A stretch of 64,000 bases of DNA from CAZAOY01 sp964486925 (lineage in GTDB: Bacteria > Bacillota > Clostridia > Oscillospirales > Ruminococcaceae). A model generated the notes under the pieces. That model saw nothing but the letters and a program-made list of their open reading frames with translations, had not been told where the DNA came from and did not search any database. The stretch is from assembly GCA_964486925.1 (NCBI GenBank), contig CAZAOY010000002.1, forward strand, positions 1 through 64,000, written 5' to 3'. A program made the position numbers and the translations under genes. Positions 35,693 through 44,302 of this stretch are shown in pieces (the stretch's first letter is position 1; each line of letters opens with the position of its first letter).

Positions 35693-36574
35693 ATGAGGCC
35701 TTATAGTGTATTAAAATCTGTTCTAGCGCTTGTTGAGGAGGGTTTAACTCGAAGGATAACCATAGAGGAACTAGCTAGAGTGGTGGGGATCTCACAGGTG
35801 CATCTACAGCGTATATTTAAATCTGCCTTTAAAATCCCGATTGCTAGGTATATTAGGCTACGAAAGCTGTCGGTGGGGTTAGAGAGGTTAGCTTTTTCGG
35901 ATTATCGGGTAATTGATGTTGCAAGCGAGTTGGGGTTTGAACATGAGCAGTCCTTTATTCGTTGCTTTAAGGGGGAATTTGGGATAACTCCAAGCAGGTT
36001 TAAAGGGACAGGTGTAGCTTTAAAAGCTACACCTGCTTTGACTATGAAGGAGTTTATAAGCACCTCAAATGGAATAATACACATGCCTGATGTGGTAGTG
36101 CTTTCGGGGATGGAGCTAGTGGGCAGGGTAAACTACAATTCACAGGAGGAAGCTCTTGAAAAAGCGCCAAGAGTTGCTATGCAGTTTTGGGAGCAGGACA
36201 GGCCAAGGATTAAAAATGCCGTTAACCCTGATGTATACATAGGGTTAACCCGCATGGATAGGATGATTAACAAATCGGTGTACTACCTCTCATCCATCCA
36301 AACCGCAGGAAAGGGAAAACTTCCAGATGGGCTTGTGTTTGATAGTTTACCACCCTCTAAGTACCTTCGGTTTTCATATATAGGCAACCACAACTACCAA
36401 AAGCTAAACAAAGAGGTAGCGGATGAGATGTACCGAGCCATCGATGAGTTTATGCGGACAAACACTAGATATATAGCGGACAAAAACATCTTCTTTGAAA
36501 GGATTGACGAGAAGCTGAATGACGACTTCTACTGTTTTATGGAGTGGTTTACCCCCACTGCGCTAAAGCAATGA
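35693..36574 (+). CDS. AraC-family regulator with GyrI-like effector-binding domain
   Basis: 293 aa. Residues 1-102 carry both HTHs: ITIEELARVVGISQVHLQRI and VIDVASELGFEHEQSFIRCF, ending FGITPSRFK. Residues about 118-293 form a GyrI-like small-molecule domain (MPDVVVLSGMELVGRVNYNS, then YLRFSYIGNHNYQKLNKEV). This MarR/Rob/BltR-like layout usually senses drugs or other hydrophobic compounds. The DNA encoding the linker contains a 27-bp near-perfect palindrome (36009-36035). GGGAGGG precedes the ATG. The genes behind it (nucleotidyltransferase-like protein and UvrA-like ATPase) are likely targets. Confidence 0.9.
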   Translation: MRPYSVLKSVLALVEEGLTRRITIEELARVVGISQVHLQRIFKSAFKIPIARYIRLRKLSVGLERLAFSDYRVIDVASELGFEHEQSFIRCFKGEFGITPSRFKGTGVALKATPALTMKEFISTSNGIIHMPDVVVLSGMELVGRVNYNSQEEALEKAPRVAMQFWEQDRPRIKNAVNPDVYIGLTRMDRMINKSVYYLSSIQTAGKGKLPDGLVFDSLPPSKYLRFSYIGNHNYQKLNKEVADEMYRAIDEFMRTNTRYIADKNIFFERIDEKLNDDFYCFMEWFTPTALKQ

Positions 36575-36589
36575 TATAAAATGTTCATC

Positions 36590-36630
36590 TACACCTTCGC
36601 CAAAGTGATATACTTTATGGCGGAGGTGTT
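36590..36630 (+). promoter_or_regulatory. Hairpin covering the ribosome binding site of the nucleotidyltransferase-like gene
   Basis: ACACCTTCGCC (36591-36601) can pair with GGCGGAGGTGT (36619-36629), with an inner AAAGT/ACTTT pair. The right arm contains the GGAGGTG ribosome site (36622-36628), 6 nt before ATG 36635. The structure would reduce initiation unless opened. It starts 16 nt after the AraC stop codon. Confidence 0.6.
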
Positions 36631-36634
36631 TATT

Positions 36635-37567
36635 ATGGAGAATATTAAACTACGAAAAAGCTTTAACAATGCAATGGAGAGGTTTGTTGAGAAGATTAAG
36701 AATTCTAGGCGGTGTCTTGCCGCATTTTTAATTGGAAGTGTATCTCATGATCTAATATGGGAGTGGTCGGATCTTCAGATACTAGTTATCTTTGATGACA
36801 GCTTTAAAGGAATGCACCATTCCCAGAGCCAGACTAGGTACCACATAATTGAAGAGGGTGTTCCAATCCTTGTTGATGTACGCAGGAAGAGTGAGTTTAT
36901 AAGTTATCTGGGCAGTGCGAATGTGGCAGATTATTACTTTTGTGCAATCTCTAAAAGCACAGCTTTGTTTATAAACGACCCCACAATTAAGGACTACCTT
37001 GAGGATATCTTTTACATTGGTGATAGGGATAGGCAGGGGGAGATGCTTTTAGGATTCTCTAACGCTGTCTACTATATGAACAAGGCAGAAAAGAACTTTA
37101 GGGTCAAAAAAAATTCAGAGAATGCAGTATTCTTTCTGCTACAGGTAGCACAAGGCATTGCCTGGCTAGAGGTAGCAAAATGTAGATTATTTCCCGAACG
37201 AGAGATAATCGCACAGGCAAAGAAGCTAGATCCTAAGCTATTTAGCCGTATCTATGACCGAATGATCTATGAGTCTGTAACCGATCAGATGATAGAAGAG
37301 ATTATCAGTATAAACCTAGACTATCTGGTTAGCAATACAAAGGAGGTCTATCTCCCTATACTTAGTTACCTTGAAAAATGGGGCAACCTTGATGGGTTTT
37401 CCATGCCAATACGACCAGATGGATTTGGGATTAACTTTGACTGGCTTCGCCGAATGGGCATTGCTAAGCTAGAGCCTGTACCAATAAAGATAGACTCACA
37501 GAATGAGGAGTTTTACCGCTATAGATATGCGTTGGACGAAAGGTATAAAGGTGAGGTATATGGATAA
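36635..37567 (+). CDS. Nucleotidyltransferase-like protein with altered active site
   Basis: 310 aa from ATG 36635 with GGAGGTG upstream; the open frame reaches 36581 but that part has no ribosome site. CLAAFLIGSVSHDLIWEWSD followed by LQILVIFD (about residues 27-54) matches the GS-x-SDxD core of polymerase-beta-type nucleotidyltransferases, except that the second Asp is Gln (SDLQ). ILVDVRRKSEF (about 79) holds the third Asp position. A helical C-terminal domain follows (residues ~150-260), as in aminoglycoside-type enzymes. The last 8 bp overlap the UvrA-like gene. Possibly a non-catalytic or altered enzyme; substrate unknown. Confidence 0.65.
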   Translation: MENIKLRKSFNNAMERFVEKIKNSRRCLAAFLIGSVSHDLIWEWSDLQILVIFDDSFKGMHHSQSQTRYHIIEEGVPILVDVRRKSEFISYLGSANVADYYFCAISKSTALFINDPTIKDYLEDIFYIGDRDRQGEMLLGFSNAVYYMNKAEKNFRVKKNSENAVFFLLQVAQGIAWLEVAKCRLFPEREIIAQAKKLDPKLFSRIYDRMIYESVTDQMIEEIISINLDYLVSNTKEVYLPILSYLEKWGNLDGFSMPIRPDGFGINFDWLRRMGIAKLEPVPIKIDSQNEEFYRYRYALDERYKGEVYG

Positions 37568-40436
37568 ATTTATCTATGTTAATGGTGCTAGAGAGAATAA
37601 CCTAAAGAATGTTACAGTAAAGATCCCACATGGTAAGCATACGGTGGTTGTGGGGGTTAGCGGGTCGGGGAAGTCGTCACTTGTGTACGACGTTATCTAT
37701 GCGGCAGGGCAGAAGCGGTTGTTGGACTGTTTATCCGAAACCGCGAGGCGGTATACCAATCAGCTAAAACAACCGGATGTAAACTTTATCGACGGGCTTA
37801 CACCTGTAATCAGCGTTAAGCAGTACAAGCCGAATATTAATCCACGCTCCACAATAGGAACACTTTCAGAGATTAGCACCTATCTGCGTTACCTCTACTC
37901 CGGCATGGGGCGGGCTCACTGTCCCGTCTGTAAAAGGGAGTACCATGTTATAACCCTCCAGTACCTTGTAAAGGAGCTTGAGGAATTGCTTCACGGCACG
38001 GTAGTTGAGGTCTGCTTTCCCATATATAAGAACAGGGTAATAAAGAGCGAGGATTTTTTTGCAGGGATACGGTCTAAGGGGTATAAAAAGATTTTGGTAG
38101 ATGATAACCGACTGGATCTGCGGGACTGGATAGAGCTTGATGATAATCCCCACTCTATCCTAGTGGTGGCGGGGGTGATTAGGATAGATAAAACTCTTAG
38201 CTATAGCGACATAACACTTTTAAGGACGGCATTACTACATGGTGAGGGTTTTATAACCATTAAGGCAACTTCAAAAACAAGCAATAATTTAGGACACAAA
38301 GCTTTCTTTGAAAGACACGGTTGCCCAGAGCACGGTATGGTCACCGCAGAGATACTGCCCTCCTTCTTTTCCTTTAATGAGCCCTCCAGCGGTTGTGAGG
38401 AGTGTAACGGCTTGGGAATAACTAAGCTTTGCATACCCGAAGTTGTGGTGCACAACGGGGCTAAGTCGTTACAAAAACGCCCATTTTACCCATTGCTCTT
38501 TCTTGATATGAAAAAACCGTATGACTACTGCTTGATATACAGCCTTGCAAAGTTTTATAACTTTTCCCTAGACACACCATTTGAGGATCTGCCCGACTTT
38601 GCAAAGGAGATATTATTCTATGGCACAAAGGGAGAATCTTTTCCCTTTATCCTGCCAGATAGCTACAAAAAGGAGTTACCAGAATACCAAAGAAGCAATA
38701 TCGGAAATACCGTTTCCTTTGAGGGAATTGTGAGCAGTATTAACCGATACTACCTAGAACATAAAAACCAAAAGCCTGTGGGTTGGGAGGAGTATCTGTA
38801 TAACACCTATATGGTAGATGAGATCTGTCAATCCTGTGGTGGGTCAAGGCTAAAGCCGCAAAGAGGGCTTATTACCATAGAGGGGATTGACTATCATACG
38901 GCTGGGGAGATGGAGTTTACCGAGCTGCAGCGGTTTATCAATAATATTACGGTGCCGAATGAAAGAGCAGATATGCTTCTTCCGCTTTTAAATGAGATTA
39001 GATTTAAGGTTAACTCCCTTGTGGAGATAGGGTTAGGGTATCTTTCGTTAAACCGACGAACTGATACATTATCAGGAGGGGAATATCAGCGGGTACGGTT
39101 AGCAGGTCAGATTGGGGCGGGACTAATGGGGCTAACCTACATTATTGACGAGCCTACCACAGGGCTTCACAGCGCCGATAATGAGAGGATTGTAAAGCTG
39201 ATTAACACCCTTATCAGTAAGGGTAATACCGTTATTACCATTGAACACGATCCGGAGGTAATAAAAAAGGCAGACCACATTATCGAGGTAGGTAAAGGTG
39301 CGGGAGAGAGTGGCGGAGAGATCATAGCAGAGGGTTCGCTAGCAGAGATACTAGCCAATGATCGGTCGGTAATAGCCCCATTTTTACGTAGCAATTCAAT
39401 TGTACACACCATAGAACAGAGTGCACCTATTGATGATAACTATATTAAGGTGGTGGGTGCTAAAGCTAACAACCTCAAAGATATTGATGTTTTAATCCCG
39501 CTTAACAGGGTTGTCTGCTTAACTGGAATTTCGGGATCGGGTAAAAGCACTCTAGCTATTGAAGTGTTATACAAGGCGTTTTGGTCAATGTTACACAACA
39601 CAAGAGTGGTAGCGGGCGAACACCTAAGGATAGAAGGAATGGAGAGGGTTAAGGACGTTTACTGTATCGATCAGTCCGCTATCGGCACTTCAAAGGTTTC
39701 CATTCCAGCTACCTATATGGGGATATTTAATGCTATAAGGGAACTCTTTGCTAACTGTGACCAGGCGGTGGGGTTAGGGTTAGACCATATCTCCCACTAC
39801 TCCTTTAAGTCGGCAGGAGGATGTCCGTCCTGTAGGGGGGCGGGAGTTATAGATACTCACATTCAATTTCTAGGGGATCTAAGCGTGACCTGCCCTGTAT
39901 GTAAAGGGGCGAGGTACAAGGATGATGTCTTGCAGGTACGGTACAGGGGAAAGACTATAAGTGAGGTTTTAGAACTTACGGTGGAGGCGGCGATACTATT
40001 CTTTAGCGACCACCCATACATCATAAACAAGCTTACCTATATATCTGATCTAGGGCTAGAATATATGAAGCTAGGACAGCCGATAAACACTATATCAGGT
40101 GGAGAGTCGCAGCGGTTACGATTAGCAAAGGAGCTAGGTAAGATCCGCAGGAGCAAGAATATGCTATACATCCTTGACGAGCCCACCACTGGACTACATT
40201 CAAAGGATATTAAAAAGCTTATATGTGTAATAAATAGAATTGTATCAAGTGGCAATACTGTCCTACTCATCGAGCATAATACCGACATAATCCTATCCTC
40301 AGATTATATAATCGACATGGGTCCAAAGGCAGGTAAGGATGGCGGCAAGGTTTTAGTATCTGGCAGTGTGTCAGATGTAATGGACTGTCAGCAGTCGGTA
40401 ACGGGTCGGTATCTAAGGGAGCTATTAGGAAGATAA
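37560..40436 (+). CDS. UvrA-like tandem ABC ATPase (class II / drug-resistance-type excinuclease subunit A)
   Basis: 958 aa from ATG 37560, after GGTGAGG; the frame to 37503 overlaps the previous gene and is not family-like. Two ATPase halves: Walker A GVSGSGKSSLVYD (about residues 32-44) and GISGSGKSTLAIE (about 655-667); signatures LSGGEYQRVRLA and ISGGESQRLRLA; both Walker B regions read DEPTTGLHS. Zinc sites: CPVCKREYH; GCPEHGM with FSFNEP, in which the usual second Cys is His; CQSCGGSRL; CPSCRGAGV with CPVCKGARY. Divergence from core UvrA and the AraC context suggest a UvrA2 or drug-resistance paralogue. Confidence 0.88.
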   Translation: MDKFIYVNGARENNLKNVTVKIPHGKHTVVVGVSGSGKSSLVYDVIYAAGQKRLLDCLSETARRYTNQLKQPDVNFIDGLTPVISVKQYKPNINPRSTIGTLSEISTYLRYLYSGMGRAHCPVCKREYHVITLQYLVKELEELLHGTVVEVCFPIYKNRVIKSEDFFAGIRSKGYKKILVDDNRLDLRDWIELDDNPHSILVVAGVIRIDKTLSYSDITLLRTALLHGEGFITIKATSKTSNNLGHKAFFERHGCPEHGMVTAEILPSFFSFNEPSSGCEECNGLGITKLCIPEVVVHNGAKSLQKRPFYPLLFLDMKKPYDYCLIYSLAKFYNFSLDTPFEDLPDFAKEILFYGTKGESFPFILPDSYKKELPEYQRSNIGNTVSFEGIVSSINRYYLEHKNQKPVGWEEYLYNTYMVDEICQSCGGSRLKPQRGLITIEGIDYHTAGEMEFTELQRFINNITVPNERADMLLPLLNEIRFKVNSLVEIGLGYLSLNRRTDTLSGGEYQRVRLAGQIGAGLMGLTYIIDEPTTGLHSADNERIVKLINTLISKGNTVITIEHDPEVIKKADHIIEVGKGAGESGGEIIAEGSLAEILANDRSVIAPFLRSNSIVHTIEQSAPIDDNYIKVVGAKANNLKDIDVLIPLNRVVCLTGISGSGKSTLAIEVLYKAFWSMLHNTRVVAGEHLRIEGMERVKDVYCIDQSAIGTSKVSIPATYMGIFNAIRELFANCDQAVGLGLDHISHYSFKSAGGCPSCRGAGVIDTHIQFLGDLSVTCPVCKGARYKDDVLQVRYRGKTISEVLELTVEAAILFFSDHPYIINKLTYISDLGLEYMKLGQPINTISGGESQRLRLAKELGKIRRSKNMLYILDEPTTGLHSKDIKKLICVINRIVSSGNTVLLIEHNTDIILSSDYIIDMGPKAGKDGGKVLVSGSVSDVMDCQQSVTGRYLRELLGR

Positions 40437-40480
40437 AGATAAGCTGTGACGAGGTGGGATCGTTACAGCTTATCTTGTTT
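40436..40480 (+). terminator. Terminator after the UvrA-like gene
   Basis: AAGATAAGCTGTGAC (40436-40450) pairs with GTTACAGCTTATCTT (40462-40476), followed by GTTTTG. The stem includes the stop-codon region. Confidence 0.85.
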
Positions 40481-40539
40481 TGTGGTGGGATGTGTTAACT
40501 TACTTTATATTAATAATATCTTAATTTTACCTTTTTTAA

Positions 40540-40568
40540 TTGAAATCCCCATGTAAAGGTGGTATAAT
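40540..40568 (+). promoter_or_regulatory. Promoter of the RING-finger protein / uvrC operon
   Basis: TTGAAA (40540-40545), 17-nt spacer, TATAAT (40563-40568). Transcription would begin near 40575. Confidence 0.8.
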
Positions 40569-40623
40569 GAATTGATAGCAAAGTTTTGTAATGCTACAAC
40601 TTTTCAAACCTGAAAGTGAGAGA

Positions 40624-41733
40624 ATGAGTATGAGTAGATTTGTGGGTAATGAATGCCCCATCTGTAATAAAAAGTTTACCGATAAGGACGATATCGTGGC
40701 ATGTCCCGAGTGTGGGACACCTTACCACCGTGAGTGCATAAAGCAAAATGGTAATACCTGCGTTATGAATAACCTTCACGAAACCCATACCTTCTGGAAG
40801 TCTAAGCAGGAGGAGAAGGAGGAGTTTGCAAAGCGTATGGTGGAGGCTGAGGGGGCGGGTAACGTCTGCCCTCGGTGCGGCACGGTAAACGGCACGCAGG
40901 ATACACTCTGTAAAATCTGCGGTAGTGTCCTTGCTCCTGTAGCACAGAAAACACAGGATACCACAAATCCGCCACAGGACACAATAAACCCGCCACAGGA
41001 TATCCAACATAATCCATATCAAACTAAAGGCGCAGATATCCCGCCGTTTGGAGCAGACCCAAAGAGTGGGTTTGAACCAAATCAACACTACAACCGCCCG
41101 AACATTAACGATACAGATAACCAAAATCAGCTACCGCCCGGATTTATGCCCTATAACCCATATACCACACCGTTTGGAGGACTAAATCCGGATGAGTTGA
41201 TTGATGGGGTTGCGGTAAAGGATCTAGCGGTGTTTATAGGCAGGGGTTCTGACCAGTATCTTATTAAGTTTAAGATTATGGGTAGGAGCGTTATGACCCT
41301 TAACCTTGCGGCGTTTTTCTTTAACGGATTGTTCTTTTTATACAGGAAGATGTATGGGCTTGGTACTCTAGTACTGCTTTCATTTGTGGTGCTTTCTGTG
41401 CCGGGGATGTTAATCTCACTTAATAATATGATTCTATCGGTGCTACCTTCAAAGGCGCTTCCGATTAATGTAGATAATTTAGCTACAATTGCTTCGGTAT
41501 TTTCTGTGCTTCGGCTTTCGGTAATGTTCTTTAGCGGTATGATGGCTAATCGGATCTACAGATCACACTGTATTAGCAAGGTTAAGTCGATTAAGAGTCT
41601 TAAGCTTAATGAGCGGGAGTATTATGCTACCCTAAATAAGCGTGGTGGGGTAAATATGAATATTATTATCCTGCTGTTAGCGGTGTATTTTGGACTTAGC
41701 TTTTTACTCTCTGCATTTATTGTTTTAAGCTAA
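40624..41733 (+). CDS. Prokaryotic RING-finger / zinc-ribbon membrane protein
   Basis: 369 aa from ATG 40624; ATG 40630 is possible, and the first ATG of the frame (40591) lacks a ribosome site. Residues about 9-45 form a RING-like finger CPICNKKFTDKDDIVACPEC, then GTPYHRECIKQNGNTC: eight metal ligands in C-C-C-C-H-C order. A zinc ribbon CPRCGTVNGTQ with CKICGS follows (about 83-105). A Pro/Asn/Gln-rich linker with repeated NPPQDT leads to a C-terminal membrane part (about 220-369) with four helices and a FFFNGLFFLYRKMY-type start, like DUF2628 proteins. Function unknown; perhaps membrane quality control. Adjacent to uvrC. Confidence 0.8.
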   Translation: MSMSRFVGNECPICNKKFTDKDDIVACPECGTPYHRECIKQNGNTCVMNNLHETHTFWKSKQEEKEEFAKRMVEAEGAGNVCPRCGTVNGTQDTLCKICGSVLAPVAQKTQDTTNPPQDTINPPQDIQHNPYQTKGADIPPFGADPKSGFEPNQHYNRPNINDTDNQNQLPPGFMPYNPYTTPFGGLNPDELIDGVAVKDLAVFIGRGSDQYLIKFKIMGRSVMTLNLAAFFFNGLFFLYRKMYGLGTLVLLSFVVLSVPGMLISLNNMILSVLPSKALPINVDNLATIASVFSVLRLSVMFFSGMMANRIYRSHCISKVKSIKSLKLNEREYYATLNKRGGVNMNIIILLLAVYFGLSFLLSAFIVLS

Positions 41734-41754
41734 GGCATGTTTAAAGGGGTTTAG

Positions 41755-43638
41755 ATGGAGGAGAAGATAAAGAAACTGCATGACAAGGCGAGAGGTCTTG
41801 AGCTTACACCCGGTGTATATCTTATGAAGGATAAATCGGGTGAGGTTATCTATGTAGGTAAGGCAAAGATGCTTAAAAATCGGGTAAGCAGTTACTTTAC
41901 AAACATTAATGCACATACCGAAAAGGTGTACAAGATGGTAACCCAGGTGGAGGACTTTGACTATATCGTCACCACCGGTGAGTTTGAGGCGCTGGTATTA
42001 GAGTGTAGCCTAATAAAACAGTACAAGCCAAAATACAACATCCTGCTAAAGGACGACAAGGGGTACAACTATATTAAGGTGGAGAAGCCGAGTCTGTATC
42101 GATATCCTAAGATAAGTCCTTGCATGAAGATGGGGGATGACAGCTGTGACTACCTAGGCCCATTTACCAGTACCTATACCGTAACCAGTGCGGTGGAGCA
42201 GGCGAACAAGATATTTATGCTACCCACCTGTGGCAAAAGCTTTGAGAATGTGGGGAAAAAGGGGTATAAACCCTTAAGACCCTGCCTAAACCACTATATT
42301 AAACAGTGTATGGGGGTTTGCGGGGGTAAGGTTCGGCATGATGTGTACATGGAGAACTTTAACAGCGCTTTGTCCTACCTTAAAAAGGGGAGTGCCGAGC
42401 TTATCGAGTCGCTTAGTAGGGATATGGAATCGGCGGCGGAGTCGCTTATGTTTGAAAAGGCGGCGGCGATTCGGGATAAGATCAATGCGATAAAGAAGAT
42501 TAACCAGACCCAGAAGGTTTATATGATAAACGCTAAGGATCAGGATGTTATCTGCATGGCGAGCAACTCCGATATATCGGTTATTACGGTGATTAACTTT
42601 AGAAACTCTATGCTTGTGGACAAGCAGGAGTTTGTGTTTTACGATGCATTTGACCAAGCGGCGCTTAGAGGGGATTTTATCGCTAACTTCTACCAGAATA
42701 AATCCGATATCCCAAACAGCGTGCTAATCGATGAGGAGATAGAGGATCGAAAGCTGATACAGGATATGCTCTCTAAGCTTGCGGGTAAGCGGGTGTTTGT
42801 GACGGTATGCAGTAGCTCTGACCACAAAAAGTTAATGGCAATCGCCAGAAAGAATGCGGTAGACAGGCTTTCAAAGGCGGTAGGACGTACTACTAAGGAG
42901 CTGTCGGCGCTAGAGGAGCTACAGCAGATGTTAAAGCTTGATAAGCCCCCGATGTATATAGAAAGCTACGATATCTCTAACCTTGGCGACTCTAACATTG
43001 TCGGGGGGATGGTGGTGTTTGAGAATGGTAGACCGCTAAAATCCGCCTACAAGCGGTTTATGATAAAGGATGTGGTGGTGCAGGACGACTATGCCAGCAT
43101 GAGCGAGGTGATAACCCGCCGTTTTAACCGTTACCTTAATCGTGATACCGACAGCGATACCGATGAGGGGTTTGCAAGGCTACCCGATCTGATACTGCTA
43201 GACGGCGGTAAGGGGCATGTCAACACAATCTCACCTATCCTAAAGCAGATGGGGCTTTCTATCCCGCTATTTGGGATGGTTAAGGACAGCAAGCATAAAA
43301 CCAAGGCGATAGCGGCAGACAAGGATGAGGACGGGCAGAACCACGAGGTATCCTTCTCCACCTTAAAATCAGCCTTCACCCTAGTTACCAACATACAGGA
43401 TGAAGTCCATAGATTCTCCCTAGCCTACCAAAAGCAGAAACGAAAGTCCTCTGCATTTGAACTTTCGCTGACAAAGGTCAAGGGTATTGGACAGAAAAAG
43501 GCGGTAGCGCTTATTAAGCATTTTAAGACCCAAAAGGAACTACGACAGGCAGAGGTAAAGGATTTAATGTCCGTCGCGAAGATAAACGAGGAAACCGCCA
43601 CACGACTACACAAATTTTTACAGGAACAGAAGGTTTAG
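41755..43638 (+). CDS. uvrC: Excinuclease ABC subunit C
   Basis: 627 aa. The GIY-YIG nuclease domain starts PGVYLMKDKSGEVIYVGKAK (about residues 20-39). A UVR motif lies near 215-250 (MFEKAAAIRDKINAIKK). The RNase H-like nuclease domain has ESYDISNLGDSNIVGGMVVF (about 402-421) and LILLDGGKGHVN (about 478). The C-terminal helix-hairpin-helix is VKGIGQKKAVALIKHF. It makes both incisions in nucleotide excision repair with UvrA and UvrB. It starts 21 nt after the RING-finger gene and 2 nt before the HD gene. Confidence 0.98.
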   Translation: MEEKIKKLHDKARGLELTPGVYLMKDKSGEVIYVGKAKMLKNRVSSYFTNINAHTEKVYKMVTQVEDFDYIVTTGEFEALVLECSLIKQYKPKYNILLKDDKGYNYIKVEKPSLYRYPKISPCMKMGDDSCDYLGPFTSTYTVTSAVEQANKIFMLPTCGKSFENVGKKGYKPLRPCLNHYIKQCMGVCGGKVRHDVYMENFNSALSYLKKGSAELIESLSRDMESAAESLMFEKAAAIRDKINAIKKINQTQKVYMINAKDQDVICMASNSDISVITVINFRNSMLVDKQEFVFYDAFDQAALRGDFIANFYQNKSDIPNSVLIDEEIEDRKLIQDMLSKLAGKRVFVTVCSSSDHKKLMAIARKNAVDRLSKAVGRTTKELSALEELQQMLKLDKPPMYIESYDISNLGDSNIVGGMVVFENGRPLKSAYKRFMIKDVVVQDDYASMSEVITRRFNRYLNRDTDSDTDEGFARLPDLILLDGGKGHVNTISPILKQMGLSIPLFGMVKDSKHKTKAIAADKDEDGQNHEVSFSTLKSAFTLVTNIQDEVHRFSLAYQKQKRKSSAFELSLTKVKGIGQKKAVALIKHFKTQKELRQAEVKDLMSVAKINEETATRLHKFLQEQKV

Positions 43639-43640
43639 AT

Positions 43641-44300
43641 ATGAGCATTACCTACAACGATATAAGGCAGAACAAGAGCATTAGAAGCTACATTGAACAG
43701 GCGGATAAAACCCTAGGAGCACTAGGGTTTACCGAACATTCCTTCGCCCACGTTACCATAACCGCAAACACCGCAAGCATGATCCTAACCGAGCTAGGCT
43801 ACAGCCAGCGGGAGTGCGAGCTTGCACGGATTGCAAGCTTTATGCACGATATTGGTAACATCGTAAACCGTATCGACCACGCACAGAGCGGGGCGGTTAT
43901 CGCCTTTACCCTGCTAGAGCGTATGAACATGCCACCAGAGGAGATAGCGATTATCGTAAACGCCATCGGTCACCATGATGAAACCACGGCGGCGGCGGTC
44001 AGCCCCGTAGCGGCGGCGCTAATCCTAGCGGACAAGACCGATGTGCGCCGTAGTCGTACCCGAAACCGTGATTTTCTTACATATGATATCCACGACAGGG
44101 TAAACCATGCTGTGGTAGGCTCTAGGGTGTATATTGATGAAGAGAAATGTATCGTGCTAGAGCTTGATATCGACACAAAGCTTTCCCCTGTAATGGATTA
44201 CTTTGAGATTTTTTTAGGGCGGATGCTGTTATGCCGAAAGGCGGCGGACTTTTTAAATGTAAAGTTTAAGCTTATAGTAAACGGTCAACAGCTTGTTTAG
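43641..44300 (+). CDS. HD-domain phosphohydrolase
   Basis: 219 aa. The HD motif appears as SFAHVTITANTA, FMHDIGNIVN and GHHDE, giving His, His-Asp and a further His-His-Asp for metal binding (about residues 34, 73-74, 112-114). ILADKTDVRRSRTR is the conserved Asp helix. Proteins of this type cleave phosphate from nucleotides or other small molecules; the substrate is unknown. Tight spacing on both sides puts it in the uvrC operon. Confidence 0.88.
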   Translation: MSITYNDIRQNKSIRSYIEQADKTLGALGFTEHSFAHVTITANTASMILTELGYSQRECELARIASFMHDIGNIVNRIDHAQSGAVIAFTLLERMNMPPEEIAIIVNAIGHHDETTAAAVSPVAAALILADKTDVRRSRTRNRDFLTYDIHDRVNHAVVGSRVYIDEEKCIVLELDIDTKLSPVMDYFEIFLGRMLLCRKAADFLNVKFKLIVNGQQLV

Positions 44301-44302
44301 GG

